Source of the DNA: Streptomyces varsoviensis
GTDB taxonomy: Bacteria; Actinomycetota; Actinomycetes; Streptomycetales; Streptomycetaceae
Length of the DNA stretch: 64,000 nt
Reading direction: 5' to 3'
Assembly: GCF_000718635.1 (NCBI RefSeq)
Contig: NZ_JOBF01000001.1
Span: forward strand, 1 to 64,000
Numbering within the stretch: position 1 is the first letter of the stretch; each line of letters starts with the position of its first letter. The position numbers and the translations under genes were made by a program. A model generated the notes under the pieces. It was not told where the DNA came from, did not search any database, and saw only the letters and a list, made by a program, of their open reading frames with translations. Positions 33,697 to 42,643 of this stretch are shown here, piece after piece.

Positions 33697-34233
33697 CTAC
33701 TTGCCGTCGAGGAGCCGCAGCCGCCGGTACGCGTCCAGGCCGTCCGGCGTCCAGTCCCACTCGGCGAGCCGCTCGTCCAGTTCCTCCTCGGTGAGGAAGG
33801 CGTGCCAGGCGATCTCCGACGCCTGCGGCTCGACGGGGCCGTCCCAGCGCACCTCGTAGACCCACGACCACCAGCTATGGCCCGATTCGGGCGAGGTGTA
33901 GAGGAACTTCAGCCGCGGCAGCGGCGCCGGCAGCCCGCGCACGCCCAGCTCCTCCTCCGCCTCGCGCAGCGCCGCCTCGTCGTAGCTCTCGCCCGCCCCG
34001 ACGACCCCGCCCACGAACATGTCGTAGTGCGAGGGGAAGACCAGCTTTCGCGCGGTGCGCCGGTGCACGAAGACCCGGCCCTCGCGGTCCCGCACGAGGA
34101 TGAACGCGCACCGGTGGCGCAGCCCCCGCGCGTACGCGTCATCGCGCCGCGCCTGCCCCACCACCTCGTCGCGCTCGTCCACGATGTCCAGCAGCTCGTC
34201 CGCCGACAGCGGCTCCTCGGATGTATCAGCCAT
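33697..34233 (-). CDS. Nudix hydrolase
   Basis: A 178-residue protein with a complete Nudix box, GGVVGAGESYDEAALREAEEELG (about residues 74-96). N-terminal DELLDIVDERDEVVGQARR and RGLRHRCAFILV, with HRRTARKLVFPSHYDMFVGG, resemble the YfcD and isopentenyl-diphosphate-isomerase-like Nudix group. It probably hydrolyses a nucleotide-linked or other diphosphate. The DUF202 pair follows directly. Confidence 0.92.
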   Translation of the reverse strand: MADTSEEPLSADELLDIVDERDEVVGQARRDDAYARGLRHRCAFILVRDREGRVFVHRRTARKLVFPSHYDMFVGGVVGAGESYDEAALREAEEELGVRGLPAPLPRLKFLYTSPESGHSWWSWVYEVRWDGPVEPQASEIAWHAFLTEEELDERLAEWDWTPDGLDAYRRLRLLDGK

Positions 34234-34585
34234 GCGCCCATCACATCATCCGCACCGAGGAGCGCCACGACGGCTCCGCCGGGCGGGGGCCGGGGCGCGT
34301 ACGCGGCGCGTACGCGCCCGTTCCGGGCTGTACGCCCACCCCGGCCTGGCCGCCATCCGGCCCGGCCGCCATCCGGGTCGGCGTGCTCGCGGGCCCGACC
34401 GTCTCGGCCCGTCCGCCTCGGCCCGACCGTCTCGCTCCGTCCGCCTCGGCCCGGCCGCCTCCTCCGGCCGGTGGGCCCGGCTCGTACGGGCGACTCGGCC
34501 GTACGACCGCCCGGTGGCGGCCCCGCGCGGTCCCGGCCCCCAGCGGGCACCGACCGGCTGCGGGCCGGCCCCGTCCAGCGGCGCG
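34234..34585. other. Intergenic region of low complexity
   Basis: About 350 bases between the DMT permease and Nudix genes on the minus strand. It contains repeated CCGTCTCGGCCCG/CCGCCTCGGCCCG words at about 34397-34465 and several CGTACG hexamers. No coding pattern, clear terminator or promoter was identified. Confidence 0.5.
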
Positions 34586-35479
34586 TCAGCGGGGCTGGAG
34601 GTCCCGTACGCGCCCGGCCTGCGAGGTGCCCGTCGGCATCGCCGGGTGGCGGCCGATGAGCACGATGCCGATGACGATGGCCGCGATACCGGCGGCCTCC
34701 CAGGCCAGCGCGCCCGCCGTCATCCGCAGCCGGTCGCCGAGGAAGCCGACGCCGCAGACGATGCCGGCCAGCGGCTGTGCCGCGGTGAGGGCGGGCAGGG
34801 ACAGCCGCAGCGGGGCCGTCTCGAAGGCGCTCTGCACCAGCACGAGGCTGGTGATGCCGAGGACCAGGACGCCGTACGGCTGCCACCCGGTGATCAGCGC
34901 CGGCCAGCCGCCGTCCGACAGCCGCTCGCTGCTGACCCGGGTCAGCGCGTCCTGGAGCCCGTACAGCAGGCCCGCCGCCACCGCCAGCAGCGCGGCCTCG
35001 GCGCTCATCCGCACCCGCTTCGCGGCCAGCGTCATCAGCAGTGCGCACCCCAGCATCAGGCCGATGATCAGCCAGTGCCGCAGCGGGGAGGCGACGGTGT
35101 CGCCGCCGCGCGGCTGGCCCGCCACGATGAACGCCGTCACGCCGCCCGCCAGCAGCCAGAGCCCGCCCCAGCCCGCCCAGCCCAGCGGCTGCCGCGTCTG
35201 CCATCTCGACAGGGCCATCGCGAACAGCAGGTTCGTCGCCAGCAACGGCTCCACCAGCGAGACCTCGCCCCAGGCCAGCGCCAGCGCGCCGAGCACCATG
35301 CCCGCGATCATCAGCGCGATGCCCGCCACCCAGCGCGGCATCCGGATCAGATCGAGGAGCAGCCGTGGGGAGAGGAAGTCGCTCATCGGGGCCCGCTGCG
35401 CCGCGTTCTGCTGGAAGACGAAGCCGACGCCCAGGCAGCACGCTGCTCCCACGGCGTAGATGAAGACGAGGACAGTCAC
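34586..35479 (-). CDS. DMT-superfamily (EamA-like) transporter
   Basis: A 297-residue membrane protein with about nine to ten hydrophobic helices in two halves, as in drug/metabolite transporters. Features include LVFIYAVGAACCLGVGFVFQQNAAQ at the N-terminus, LVEPLLATNLLFAMALSRW at the end of helix 3, and SLPALTAAQPLAGIVCGVGFLGDRL near the end of the second half. Many DMT members export amino acids or small solutes. Substrate unknown. Confidence 0.88.
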   Translation of the reverse strand: MTVLVFIYAVGAACCLGVGFVFQQNAAQRAPMSDFLSPRLLLDLIRMPRWVAGIALMIAGMVLGALALAWGEVSLVEPLLATNLLFAMALSRWQTRQPLGWAGWGGLWLLAGGVTAFIVAGQPRGGDTVASPLRHWLIIGLMLGCALLMTLAAKRVRMSAEAALLAVAAGLLYGLQDALTRVSSERLSDGGWPALITGWQPYGVLVLGITSLVLVQSAFETAPLRLSLPALTAAQPLAGIVCGVGFLGDRLRMTAGALAWEAAGIAAIVIGIVLIGRHPAMPTGTSQAGRVRDLQPR

Positions 35480-35727
35480 GTCGCGTACCTCAAGACCGGC
35501 CGGGTGTGAAGGACTTGGCAGAAGACCTTAGCCGCCGTCGGGGGCGGCGCGGCGGCCGAGTACCCGGATTCCCAGTGTGCCACCCGCACCCGGCCGCGCC
35601 GGCCGGGCGCGGCGCGCGGCGGCGGAACGTACTGATACCCGAACAGTTGACGCATTGGGCCGCGCGATCCGAGGATCAAAGCGACCAGCCGCACCGCAGC
35701 GCACCAGCCGAGCAGGACGGACGCACC

Positions 35728-37383
35728 ATGGCCTACGACGCAGACGTGATCGTGATCGGGGCCGGCCTGGCCGGGCTCGCCGCCACCGCCGAACTCGCCG
35801 CGGCCGGCCGCCGGGTCATCCTCCTCGACCAGGAACCCGAACGATCCATCGGCGGCCAGGCGCACTTCTCCTTCGGCGGCCTCTTCCTCGTCGACTCGCC
35901 CGAGCAGCGCCGGCTGCGGGTCCGCGACAGCCACGAGCTGGCCTGGCAGGACTGGCTGGGCGCGGCGGGCTTCGACCGCCCGGAGGACCACTGGCCGCGC
36001 CGCTGGGCCGAGGCGTACGTCGACTTCGCGGCCGGCGAGAAGCGGGCCTGGCTGCACGAGCGGGGCGTCCGCTTCTTCCCCGTCGTCGGCTGGGCCGAGC
36101 GCGGCGGGTACGCCGCCACCGGGCACGGCAACTCCGTGCCGCGGTTCCACATCACCTGGGGCACCGGCCCCGGCCTCGTCGCCCCCTTCGAGCGGCGGGT
36201 GCGCGCCGCGGCCGCCCGCGGCCTGGTCGACCTGCGGTTCCGGCACCGCGTCACCACCCTGACCCGCAGCGCGGGCGCGGTCGACACCGTGTGCGGCGAA
36301 GTGCTCCAGCCGAGCACGGCGGCGCGCGGCACGGCCAGCAGCCGCGAGGTCACGGGCTCCTTCGAGCTGCGCGCCCAGGCCGTGCTAGTCACCTCCGGCG
36401 GCATCGGCGGCAACCACGACCTCGTACGGGCCAACTGGCCCGAACGGCTCGGCCCGCCGCCCACCCGGATGCTCAGCGGGGTGCCGGCGCACGTGGACGG
36501 CGCGATGCTCGGCATCACCGAGCGGGCCGGGGGCCGGGTCATCAACCCCGACCGCATGTGGCACTACACCGAGGGCATCGAGAACTGGCACCCGATCTGG
36601 GCGCGGCACGGCATCCGCATCCTGCCCGGCCCCTCCTCGCTGTGGCTGGACGCCATCGGCCGGCGGCTGCCGGTGCCGCTCTTCCCGGGCTTCGACACGC
36701 TCGGCACCCTCGAACACATCATGGAGACCGGCTACGACTACACGTGGTTCGTGCTCGACCAGCGCATCATCGGCAAGGAGTTCGCCCTCTCGGGCTCCGA
36801 GCAGAACCCGGACCTGACCGGCAAGAGCCTGCGCGGCGTCCTCGACCGGGTGCGCACCGCCGTGCCGGGGCCCGTCCAGGCGTTCATGGACCACGGCGCG
36901 GACTTCGTCGTGGAGCGCGACCTGGGCGCGCTGGTGCGGGGCATGAACGAGCTGACCAAGGAGCCGCTCATCGTCGAGGAGGAGCTGCGCGACGAGATCG
37001 TCGCCCGGGACCGGGAGATGACCAACCCGTTCACCAAGGACCTCCAGGTCACGGCGGTGCGCGGGGCCCGCCGCTACCTCGGCGACCGGCTCATCCGCAC
37101 CGCCGCGCCGCACCGCCTCCTCGACCCGGACGCCGGGCCGCTGATCGCCGTGCGGCTGAGCATCCTGACCCGCAAGACCCTCGGCGGCCTGGAGACCGAC
37201 CTCTCCTCGCGGGTGCTGACCGAGGGCGGCGAGCCGCTGCCCGGCGTGTACGCGGCGGGCGAGGCCGCCGGGTTCGGCGGCGGCGGCATGCACGGCTACC
37301 GCTCGCTGGAGGGCACGTTCCTCGGCGGCTGCCTCTTCTCGGGGCGTACGGCGGGACGGGCGGCGGCGAAGGCCGTCGGCTGA
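35728..37383 (+). CDS. FAD-binding dehydrogenase (fumarate reductase/KstD flavoprotein family)
   Basis: A 551-residue flavoprotein. The N-terminal dinucleotide motif is DVIVIGAGLAGLAATAELAAAGRRVILLD in parts, with GGQAHFSFGGLFLVDSPEQRR following. The C-terminal FAD-binding stretch PLPGVYAAGEAAGFGGGGMHGYRSLEGTFLGGCLFSGR (in parts) is typical of the COG3573 FAD-binding dehydrogenases related to 3-ketosteroid dehydrogenase. ATG at 35728 has AGGA upstream. It stands alone. Substrate not evident; a ketosteroid or similar alkene-forming reaction is possible. Confidence 0.9.
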   Translation: MAYDADVIVIGAGLAGLAATAELAAAGRRVILLDQEPERSIGGQAHFSFGGLFLVDSPEQRRLRVRDSHELAWQDWLGAAGFDRPEDHWPRRWAEAYVDFAAGEKRAWLHERGVRFFPVVGWAERGGYAATGHGNSVPRFHITWGTGPGLVAPFERRVRAAAARGLVDLRFRHRVTTLTRSAGAVDTVCGEVLQPSTAARGTASSREVTGSFELRAQAVLVTSGGIGGNHDLVRANWPERLGPPPTRMLSGVPAHVDGAMLGITERAGGRVINPDRMWHYTEGIENWHPIWARHGIRILPGPSSLWLDAIGRRLPVPLFPGFDTLGTLEHIMETGYDYTWFVLDQRIIGKEFALSGSEQNPDLTGKSLRGVLDRVRTAVPGPVQAFMDHGADFVVERDLGALVRGMNELTKEPLIVEEELRDEIVARDREMTNPFTKDLQVTAVRGARRYLGDRLIRTAAPHRLLDPDAGPLIAVRLSILTRKTLGGLETDLSSRVLTEGGEPLPGVYAAGEAAGFGGGGMHGYRSLEGTFLGGCLFSGRTAGRAAAKAVG

Positions 37384-37912
37384 GGACGGCCCGGACCGCT
37401 GGACCCTCGATCGCTGGACCGCTCGACCGGCCGGGTGATCGGGCGGGTGATCGGGCGGGCGGGATACGGCCGTACGGCGCGGTCTTACGGTCGTACGGTG
37501 CGGGCTTACGGTCTTGCGGCCGTTCGGTATCGGCTTACGGCCGTACGGTGCGGTCCCGCGGGCGCGCGGGCAGGGCGGCGTGACCGTACGGTGAGCCAAC
37601 TTGCCCGTACGCGCAGCACGGGGTGACCGTATGCCACGCGGATGCCGGGCCGTACGGGCAGCCGGCTCGGGCCCGTACGCCCGCAGGGCTCAGGTGGGAC
37701 GCACCCGCTGATCAACTCGCCGCATATCCCCAGGAGTTGGGGAAAGTTCAGTCCCGCGACCGCTCTTGACGCAGACCCGTGGGGACCGGTTTGCTGTGCG
37801 TGATCACGTGAGTCCGTATCCGTGATCGCATGAGTCCGTATGGGTCTGTATCGGTAGGCGGACGCGCTGACCCGCGCCCGGAGGGGACGTGCGCCATGGA
37901 GGAAGTCAGCCG
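37384..37912. repeat. Gene-free 530-base gap with CGTACGG-rich degenerate repeats
   Basis: At 37430-37600 the strand repeats GATCGGGCGGGTGATCGGGCG and then a degenerate (CTTACGGyCGTACGGTGCGG) unit about four times. At 37800-37850 GTGATCrCrTGAGTCCGTAT repeats twice, followed by similar GTATCGG words. A short plus-strand frame through the first array (about 63 residues, rich in RTYG) has no ribosome site and looks like a by-product. No gene is supported. Confidence 0.55.
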
Positions 37913-38857
37913 ATGACCCCTCCACGGCCCCTGGGCCGGCCGCGGAAGGCGGCCGGCCCCGCGTTCGACCCGGCACTCGACGACGCCCCCCTCGCCGCGG
38001 CCCGCGACGCGCTCGCCCGCGGCCGCTGGCCCGAAGCCCGCGATCTGCTCGCCCGCACCGGCCGGGACTGGGACCGCCGCGGCCACCGGCTCGTCGTCCT
38101 CGGCGCCGGGAAGACCAGCCTGGCCTGGGCGCGCGAATGGCAGTTGGCCGAGCCGGACAGCGCCGACGCCGCCGCGCTGCTCGCCTGCGCCGCCGTCTTC
38201 CGGGCCGCGCGCGGCCGGGACGGGCCCGAGCCCGCCCGCGAGGCGTGCCTGGGCGCCGCCCGGATGGACCCCGCCGACCCATCGCCCTGGCTGGCGCTCC
38301 AGATCCTCGCCCACCGCACCGGCTCGGGCGACGACTGCGTACGCGCCTTCGACCAGGTACGGGCCCGGCACCGGGACCACCACCACGCGCACCACCTGAT
38401 GGCGGCCTGCCTCGCCGAGCAGCGCGGCGGCCGGGACGACCCGCTGCACGAGGTCTACGACTTCGCCTCCTGGGCCGCCGAACGGGCCCCCGCCGACTCG
38501 CCGCTGGCCGTCCTGCCGGTCGTGGCCCACGCCGAGCGCTACCGCGTCCTGGCCCGCGCGGGACTTGAGCCCCGCGACCCCGCCCGCAGCGGCCACTGGA
38601 CCACCCGCCGCGCCCGGCAGGTCATGAGGTGCGCCTTCGACTGGTGGCTCGAATGGGACGCCGAGGACCACCCGCGCCGCAAGGTCGACCTCAACTTCCT
38701 GGCGCACGCCAAGTACCTGGAGGGCCGGATGGCCGAGGCCGCGGCCCTCTTCACCCGCATCGGACCGCACGCCACCCGCGCCCCGTGGTCCTACCCCGAC
38801 CGAGACCCGAGGAAGGTGTTCCGCGCCGCGCGCGACAGCGCGCTCGGCTCCGTGTGA
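37913..38857 (+). CDS. Conserved hypothetical helical-repeat protein
   Basis: A 314-residue soluble protein rich in amphipathic helices that looks tetratricopeptide-like: PLAAARDALARGRWPEARDLLARTGRDW, LAEPDSADAAALLACAAVFRAARG, AARMDPADPSPWLALQILAHRT and, at the end, NFLAHAKYLEGRMAEAAALFTRIGPHATRAPWSY, each read in part. A His-rich stretch RARHRDHHHAHHLMAA is conserved-looking. ATG at 37913 has GGAGGA nine bases upstream. Function unknown. Confidence 0.75.
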   Translation: MTPPRPLGRPRKAAGPAFDPALDDAPLAAARDALARGRWPEARDLLARTGRDWDRRGHRLVVLGAGKTSLAWAREWQLAEPDSADAAALLACAAVFRAARGRDGPEPAREACLGAARMDPADPSPWLALQILAHRTGSGDDCVRAFDQVRARHRDHHHAHHLMAACLAEQRGGRDDPLHEVYDFASWAAERAPADSPLAVLPVVAHAERYRVLARAGLEPRDPARSGHWTTRRARQVMRCAFDWWLEWDAEDHPRRKVDLNFLAHAKYLEGRMAEAAALFTRIGPHATRAPWSYPDRDPRKVFRAARDSALGSV

Positions 38858-38908
38858 CCCAGCGACAAGCTCCCCGACTTACCCATGTCATGGAAGGACC
38901 ATCCCGCG

Positions 38909-40444
38909 ATGGCTACGGGCACGGCGCACGAGATCAGCACGTTCAAGGGACAGGGCAGACGGCTCCGCGCCGACCGGCTGGGCATGCCGGGCCTGCTGCT
39001 GTCGGTACTGGCGGCCAGCGCGCCGCTGATGGTGGTGGCCGGGGTCATGCCCACCACCTTCGGTGTCATGGGCATGATCGGGCAGCCGCTGCTGTTCGTC
39101 ATCCTCGGCGTCGTTCTCGCGCTGTTCGGCTTCGGCTACGCCGAGATGAGCCGCCACGTCCACAACGCCGGCGCGTTCTACGCCTACATCGCCCGCGGCC
39201 TCGGCGGCACCGCCGGCACCGCCGCCTCCCTGGTCGCCCTCGTCGCCTACAGCGCCCTCCAGATCGGCGTCTTCGGCATCTTCGGCTACGAGGTCGCCAA
39301 CCTCGCCGCCCGCCACTTCGACGCCACCGTCGCCTGGTGGGTGCCCTCCCTCGGGGCCGTCGTCATCGTCGCCGTGCTCGGCTGGCTGAAGATCGACCTC
39401 AACGCCAAGGTGCTCGGCGTGCTGCTCCTCGTCGAGTGCGCGATGGTCATCGCCTTCGACATCGCCGGCTTCGCCCGGCCCGGCGCGGAGGGCGTCTCGC
39501 TGCACGCCTTCGACCCCGGCACGCTCAGCGGCGCCGGCCTCGGCACCGCCCTGTGCTTCTGCATCGCCGCCTTCGTCGGCTTCGAACAGGCCCCCGTCTA
39601 CGCCGAGGAGACCAGCCGCCCCAACGTCCTCGTCGCCCGCGTCATGTTCTTCGCCGTCGGCTTCGTCGCCCTCTTCTTCGTCGTCAGCTCCTGGGCCCTG
39701 ACCGTCGCCGCCGGGCCCTCCGCGATCGTCGGCACGGCCCAGAAGGAAGGGCCCAACCTGCTCTTCCTGCTCACCGAGGCCCGCTACGGCCCGGTCTTCA
39801 CCGACGTCATGCACGTCTTCTACGTCACCGGCATGTTCGCCGCGATGCTCAGCTTCCACAACGTCGTCGCCCGCTACGCCTTCGCCATGGGCCGCGAGGG
39901 CCTGCTGCCCGCCGCCCTCGGCCGCACCTCCGCCACTAGCGGCGCCCCCGCCTACGGCTCGCTGCTCCAGAGCGCGGTGGCGCTGACCGTCGTCGTCCTC
40001 TTCGCCGCCACCGACGGCCACCCGGCGGGCGACCCCACCGCGCCCGTACTGCACCTCTTCACCTGGCTCGGCAACATCGGCGCCCTCGGCATCATCGTGC
40101 TCATGGCCACCGCCTCCGTCGCCGTCATCGCCTTCTTCGTACGGCGCGGCGCGGGCCGCGCCCAGGCGTGGCGGCTGCTGGCCTCCGCCACCGCGGCCGT
40201 CGCGCTGCTGGTCATCGCCGGCTTCACGGTCAAGGACTTCGGCGTCCTGCTCGGCGCCGACCCCGGCTCGGCCCTGAGCTGGCTGCTGCCCGGCATCATC
40301 GGCGCCGCCGCCGTCGTCGGCATCGGCTACGGACTCGTCCTGAAGTCCGTACGCCCCGCGCTGCACGCCCGTATCGGACTGGGCAACGAGGCGTTCCAAT
40401 TGGAGAAGGCGTCCGACGCGCCGAAGCACGCGCGCACGAGGTGA
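38909..40444 (+). CDS. APC-superfamily amino acid/amine permease
   Basis: A 511-residue permease with about 12 transmembrane helices. Typical APC features are LGMPGLLLSVLAASAPLMVVAGVMP in helix 1, FGYAEMSRHVHNAGAFYAYIARGLGG, the helix 6 region AAFVGFEQAPVYAEETSRP, and YVTGMFAAMLSFHNVVARYAFAMGREGLLP. Start choice: ATG at 38909 has AAGGA ten bases upstream; ATG at 38885 in the same frame is possible. A copper amine oxidase gene follows 124 bases downstream, so an amine is the likely cargo. Confidence 0.92.
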   Translation: MATGTAHEISTFKGQGRRLRADRLGMPGLLLSVLAASAPLMVVAGVMPTTFGVMGMIGQPLLFVILGVVLALFGFGYAEMSRHVHNAGAFYAYIARGLGGTAGTAASLVALVAYSALQIGVFGIFGYEVANLAARHFDATVAWWVPSLGAVVIVAVLGWLKIDLNAKVLGVLLLVECAMVIAFDIAGFARPGAEGVSLHAFDPGTLSGAGLGTALCFCIAAFVGFEQAPVYAEETSRPNVLVARVMFFAVGFVALFFVVSSWALTVAAGPSAIVGTAQKEGPNLLFLLTEARYGPVFTDVMHVFYVTGMFAAMLSFHNVVARYAFAMGREGLLPAALGRTSATSGAPAYGSLLQSAVALTVVVLFAATDGHPAGDPTAPVLHLFTWLGNIGALGIIVLMATASVAVIAFFVRRGAGRAQAWRLLASATAAVALLVIAGFTVKDFGVLLGADPGSALSWLLPGIIGAAAVVGIGYGLVLKSVRPALHARIGLGNEAFQLEKASDAPKHARTR

Positions 40445-40568
40445 CGATGCCCTGGCCGGGCGGGCGGGCCGAACCGCCTCAGCGTGAACCGCTGCCCGTA
40501 CCCACCGCCGCCCGTACCAGCCGCTGCCCGTCCCAACCGCCGTCCGTACGAACCGAAGGAGAGCTTCC

Positions 40569-42578
40569 ATGACGTTGCGCCACCCGGACCCGGCGGCGGC
40601 CGGCCCGCACGCATCCGACCTCCACGCGTCCGGCCCGCGTCCGCCGGACCCGCATCCGCTGGACCCGCTCACGGCCGAGGAGATCACGGCGGCCCGGCGG
40701 GTGCTGGGCGAGGCCGGGAAGGTCGGGACGGCCACGCGGTTCCCGCTCGTGCTGCTGGACGAGCCCGACCGGCGGACGGCCGCGGCGCACCGCGCGGGGG
40801 ACCCGGTCACGCGGCGGCTGCGGGTCACGCTGCTGGACGCCGCGACGGGCGTGACGGCCGAGGCGGTCGTGGACGTCACCGCCGGAGCGCTCCTCTCCTA
40901 CCGGGAGCTCGACGCGGCGTCGGAGGGCCAGGCGGCCATCACCTTCGAGGAGTACGGAATCGTCGACGAGGTCGTCAAGGCCGACCCCGGCTGGCGCAAG
41001 GCGATGGCCGAGCGCGGCGTCACCGCGCCGGAGGCGCTGGCACTGGCGGTCTGCGCGCCGCTGTCCGCCGGGGCCCTCGCGGCGGAGACCGACGGGCGGC
41101 CCGGCCGCCGCCTGCTGCGGTCGCTGACCTGGCTGCGCTGCACGCCGGACGACAGCGCCTGGGCGCACCCGGTGGGCGGCCTGGCCGTCGACGTCGATGT
41201 CGTCGAACGCCGCGTCGTGAGGATCACCGACACCGGACCGGTGCCCGTGCCGGCCGAGTGCGGGCGGTACGAGGCCGAGTTCACCGGGCCCGCCCGCACC
41301 GATCTGCGCCCGCTGGAGATCACCCAGCCCGAGGGCCCGTCGTTCACCCTCGACGGCCACCGCCTCTCCTGGCAGAACTGGTCCTTCCGCGTCGACTTCA
41401 ACGCCCGCGAGGGTCTGGTCCTGCACCGGATCGCCTACCGCGACGGCGACCGCGAGCGGTCCGTGCTGCACCGCGCCTCGCTCGCCGAGATGGCCGTCGC
41501 CTACGGGGAGGCGGAGGAGAGCCGCAACTGGGTGGCGTTCCTCGACGCGGGGGAGTACTCGCTGGGACGGAGCACCAACGCGCTGCGGCTCGGCTGCGAC
41601 TGCCTCGGCGAGATCCGCTACCTCGACGCCGTGCTCGCCGACGACCTCGGCGCCCCGCGGACCCTGCCGAACGCCGTGTGCGTGCACGAAGAGGACGCCG
41701 GGCTGCTCTGGAAGCACACCGACAGCTTCCACGGCGACGCCGTCGAGAGCCGCCGCGCCCGCCGCCTCGTGGTCTCCTTCATCGCGACCGTCGGCAACTA
41801 CGACTACGGCTTCTACTGGTACTTCCACCAGGACGGCTCCATCGGCTTCGAGGCCAAGTCCACCGGCATCGTGCAGACCGCGGCCGTCCCGCCGGGCGCG
41901 GGCTCGCCGCACGGCACCGAGGTCGCGCCGGGCCTGCTGGCCCCGTACCACCAGCACCTGTTCTGCGTACGGCTCGACGCCGCCGTCGACGGGCCCGCCA
42001 ACACCGTCGAGGAGGTCGATGTCGTGCCCCTCCCGGCGGGCCCCGGCAACCCGGCGGGCAACGCCTTCACCGCCCGTACGACCCCGATCACCGCGGCCGG
42101 GGACGGCGGGCGGCTCGCGGACCCCGCGCTCGGCAGGCGCTGGCAGATCACCAACCCGGCCGCGCGCAACCGCATGGGCCGCCCCGTCGCGTACACCCTC
42201 GTGCCGCAGCCCGGACCGGTGCTCCTCGCGCGGCCGGGGTCGGCCGTCGCGCGGCGCATGGCGTACGGGACGAAGCACCTGTGGGTGACCCGGCACCGTA
42301 CGGACCGCCGCTATCCGGCGGGCGACCACCCCAACCAGCACCCCGGCGGCGCGGGGCTGCCGTCCTGGGCCGTCGGCGACGAGTCGCTGGAGAACACCGA
42401 ACTGACCCTCTGGCACACCTTCGGACCCACCCATCTGCCGCGGCCCGAGGAGTGGCCCGTCATGCCCGTGGACCACAGCGGGTTCACCCTGCGGCCCACC
42501 GGCTTCTTCGACCGCAACCCCGCCCTCGACCTGCCGAGGGAGAGCGGGGGCGGCCACTGCCACGGTCAGGGCTCGTAG
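40569..42578 (+). CDS. Primary (copper) amine oxidase
   Basis: Oxidises a primary amine to aldehyde, ammonia and hydrogen peroxide. The 669 residues carry all key sites: the catalytic-base region FLDAGEYSLGRS, the topaquinone precursor Tyr411 in TVGNYDYGF, the copper-ligand pair in YHQHLFCVRLD, and a late His in LWHTFGPTHLPRPEEWPVMP. AAGGAGAG precedes the ATG. No signal peptide; a Pro/His/Asp-rich stretch occupies residues 1-35. Together with the APC permease it makes an amine uptake and oxidation unit. An aldehyde dehydrogenase is not adjacent. Confidence 0.94.
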   Translation: MTLRHPDPAAAGPHASDLHASGPRPPDPHPLDPLTAEEITAARRVLGEAGKVGTATRFPLVLLDEPDRRTAAAHRAGDPVTRRLRVTLLDAATGVTAEAVVDVTAGALLSYRELDAASEGQAAITFEEYGIVDEVVKADPGWRKAMAERGVTAPEALALAVCAPLSAGALAAETDGRPGRRLLRSLTWLRCTPDDSAWAHPVGGLAVDVDVVERRVVRITDTGPVPVPAECGRYEAEFTGPARTDLRPLEITQPEGPSFTLDGHRLSWQNWSFRVDFNAREGLVLHRIAYRDGDRERSVLHRASLAEMAVAYGEAEESRNWVAFLDAGEYSLGRSTNALRLGCDCLGEIRYLDAVLADDLGAPRTLPNAVCVHEEDAGLLWKHTDSFHGDAVESRRARRLVVSFIATVGNYDYGFYWYFHQDGSIGFEAKSTGIVQTAAVPPGAGSPHGTEVAPGLLAPYHQHLFCVRLDAAVDGPANTVEEVDVVPLPAGPGNPAGNAFTARTTPITAAGDGGRLADPALGRRWQITNPAARNRMGRPVAYTLVPQPGPVLLARPGSAVARRMAYGTKHLWVTRHRTDRRYPAGDHPNQHPGGAGLPSWAVGDESLENTELTLWHTFGPTHLPRPEEWPVMPVDHSGFTLRPTGFFDRNPALDLPRESGGGHCHGQGS

Positions 42579-42596
42579 GGCTCGCCGCAGCCAGGA

Positions 42597-42643
42597 CGGC
42601 TGCACCCAGGGGCGGCTGCACCCAGGGCCGGCTACACCCAGGG
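42597..42643. repeat. Three tandem copies of a 16-base unit at the hydrolase stop codon
   Basis: CGGCTGCACCCAGGG occurs at 42597-42611 and 42613-42627, and as CGGCTACACCCAGGG at 42629-42643. The third copy contains the stop codon and last residues (PWV) of the minus-strand hydrolase. In the other two copies the stop is replaced by CAG. Confidence 0.85.

Noticed and set aside
37435..37626. Short plus-strand frame through the CGTACGG repeats
   Set aside because: It is a translation of a DNA repeat, lacks a ribosome site and has no protein-like pattern.
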